Below are positions 7,715 through 8,907 of a stretch of 8,907 bases of DNA, piece after piece. Source of the DNA: Pseudomonadota bacterium (GTDB lineage: Bacteria > Pseudomonadota > Alphaproteobacteria > Rhizobiales > Xanthobacteraceae); the NCBI GenBank assembly GCA_023434095.1, contig JAEYTJ010000350.1:1-8907 (forward strand). Direction: 5' to 3'. Below the pieces are notes generated by a model that was given only the letters and a program-made list of their open reading frames with translations, did not search any database and was not told the DNA's origin. A program made the position numbers and the translations under genes. Every line of letters starts with the position of its first letter. Within the stretch, counting starts at the first letter, position 1.

Positions 7715-8770
7715 TCAGAACCCTAACATCGCACCATCGCCGCCCTCAATTGCCATTTCGCGCCAGCGGGCCCGTCGCCAGACGAGGGGCGCCGCGCCTT
7801 CCCAGCGGCGGAAGGCGCGGATAAAATGAGCGGGATCCCTGTAGCCCAGCAGCCGGGCGATGGAGGCGGCCGGGAGCCGGCCCGTCGCGAGATGCTCGCG
7901 CGCCTGTCCATGCCGCCAGTGATCGACCAGAGCCTCGAAGCGCGTGTCGAGGCGCGCAAGGCGCCTCTGCAGCGTCCGCGGCGACAGGCCGAGGCTGCGC
8001 GCGGCATCGACGAGCGACAGGGTGCCGGCAAGCGCGGCCGCCCCAATGATCCGTTCCAGTGCAGCTATGAGCGCGTCGTCATCGCAACGCCCGGACAGCA
8101 CGACAGGCGAGCGGTCTGCGTCGGCCCGGATCCAATCGCCGCCGAACAGAGGATTGGGGCGGTCGAGCCACGCCGCGCCGAAGCCGATGACCAGCCCCCG
8201 GCCACCGTTGCCGCAGCGCACATCCGCCGCCAGCCCATCCTCATAGGCGCGGGCGGACGCCCTCGCCTGGTGCGGCAGACTCATCCTGACCGCGCCGGTC
8301 TGCGGCCCCGCAATGGCCCGCAGCGCCCCGACCATGAAGCCCGTCACGCCTTCATTGAGCACGGCGCTATGTCCCGGGTCGCTGTCCTGAAACGTGTGGC
8401 GCCACCAGGCGCAGCCTTCGCTTTCGTCGAGCTGGAGATGCACCCCGCCCTGCAGCGTCGGCATGTGCCGCGCGTGGGCGGCGAGGCATTCGCGCAGGGT
8501 CCGGCCGGCGAACAGCGCCTGCCCGGAAGGACCGAGCCGCGCCGGATCCGCACGGGCGGCAAGTGCGAGACCAAGGGTCGGCTCTCCCGCCCGGCGGGCG
8601 GCCTCGTGCAGCAGGGTCGATATCTGCCCGCGCGCGACGATGGCGTCGTCGTCCAGCGGCCCCTCTATGCCGGCCCGATCCAGCAGCGGGGTCAGCGCAA
8701 GACCGTGCGCCTGCGCGACCTGCGGCAGCATATGAAGCAGAGACAGACGGATCGGATGCCGGTCCCACAT
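7715..8770 (-). CDS. AraC-family transcriptional regulator (OruR/ArgR-like N-terminal domain)
   Basis: This is a cytosolic transcription factor of 351 aa. The N-terminal two thirds looks like the arabinose-binding-type sensor domain of the OruR/GliR-like group of AraC regulators: AHGLALTPLLDRAGI (21-35), LHEAARRAGEPTLGLALA (54-71) and LRECLAAHARHMPTL (92-106). The C-terminal domain has two helix-turn-helix units: SLVDAARSLGLSPRTLQRRLA (252-272) and AASIARLLGYRDPAHFIRAFRRWEGAAP (301-328). The second is the AraC signature region. It lies directly upstream of the FGE-sulfatase-barrel genes on the same strand, so it is the obvious candidate activator of that operon, possibly responding to a sulfated compound or its product. 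The effector is unknown. The ATG at 8770 has only a weak ribosome-binding site. Confidence 0.88.
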   Translation of the reverse strand: MWDRHPIRLSLLHMLPQVAQAHGLALTPLLDRAGIEGPLDDDAIVARGQISTLLHEAARRAGEPTLGLALAARADPARLGPSGQALFAGRTLRECLAAHARHMPTLQGGVHLQLDESEGCAWWRHTFQDSDPGHSAVLNEGVTGFMVGALRAIAGPQTGAVRMSLPHQARASARAYEDGLAADVRCGNGGRGLVIGFGAAWLDRPNPLFGGDWIRADADRSPVVLSGRCDDDALIAALERIIGAAALAGTLSLVDAARSLGLSPRTLQRRLARLDTRFEALVDHWRHGQAREHLATGRLPAASIARLLGYRDPAHFIRAFRRWEGAAPLVWRRARWREMAIEGGDGAMLGF

Positions 8771-8856
8771 CTACGATCATCCAAGGTCCGCACCCGAAGA
8801 CGCGCGGGACGCCGTCGCCTCCGGCCGCGCAGACTAGCGCCCATCCGACGCCATGC

Positions 8857-8907
8857 CTAGCGCCCGAACAACCGGGCGTCCGAGGCCTCCCAGTACAGGC
8901 GCATGGG
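8857..8907 (-). CDS. C-terminal end of an unrecognised leftward gene (partial)
   Basis: The minus strand reads Pro-Met-Arg-Leu-Tyr-Trp-Glu-Ala-Ser-Asp-Ala-Arg-Leu-Phe-Gly-Arg and then TAG (8859-8857). The composition looks like a real protein terminus and the strand agrees with its neighbours, but 16 residues are too few to name a family. CGCCCG (8861-8866) and CGGGCG (8873-8878) over the final codons form a perfect 6-bp stem with a 6-nt loop and no T-run. The 86 bases between this stop and the AraC-type start (8771-8856) hold no gene and no promoter that I can defend. Confidence 0.45.
   Translation of the reverse strand, partial: PMRLYWEASDARLFGR

Overview
This is a GC-rich window with almost every base in genes. 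The gene types (a ribose-type sugar ABC importer, a formylglycine-dependent sulfatase, AraC and DeoR regulators, an alphaproteobacterial-looking outer-membrane barrel) suggest an alphaproteobacterium, probably of the order Hyphomicrobiales. That assignment is inferred from composition and family resemblance, not from any marker gene. I see no rRNA, tRNA, CRISPR array, insertion sequence or phage gene.

Left half (about 1-4307): a deoxyribose-type catabolic locus. A DeoR-family repressor on the + strand (3573-4307) is divergent from a leftward operon: deoC (deoxyribose-phosphate aldolase, 3479-2781), a periplasmic sugar-binding protein (2717-1671), a RbsA-like double ATPase (1510-14), and the first codons of a probable permease running off the left edge. 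The 93-bp divergent gap is the only AT-rich DNA in the window and holds palindromes that make good operator candidates. The regulator closely matches true DeoR and sits beside the aldolase that consumes DeoR's inducer, so the importer most likely brings in deoxyribose or a deoxyribonucleoside. The ATPase reading frame is broken by one in-frame TAG (1138-1136) between its Q-loop and its ABC signature; the frame is otherwise intact on both sides.

Right half (about 4317-8770): a leftward sulfatase operon. An AraC-family regulator (8770-7715) is followed by a formylglycine-generating enzyme (7638-6625), a Tat-exported arylsulfatase (6628-5129) and an outer-membrane beta-barrel protein (5132-4317). 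The last three are joined by two 4-base start/stop overlaps (GTGA and ATGA), so they look translationally coupled. The set reads as one module: activate the sulfatase cysteine in the cytosol, export the folded enzyme, and possibly bring substrate across the outer membrane through the barrel. deoR and the barrel gene converge with 9 bp between their stop codons.

At the right edge the last 15-16 codons of another leftward gene enter the window (8907-8857). The most notable points are the amber codon in the ATPase, the deoR/deoC-linked importer that an automatic pipeline would probably label 'autoinducer 2', and the overlapping FGE-sulfatase-barrel cassette.
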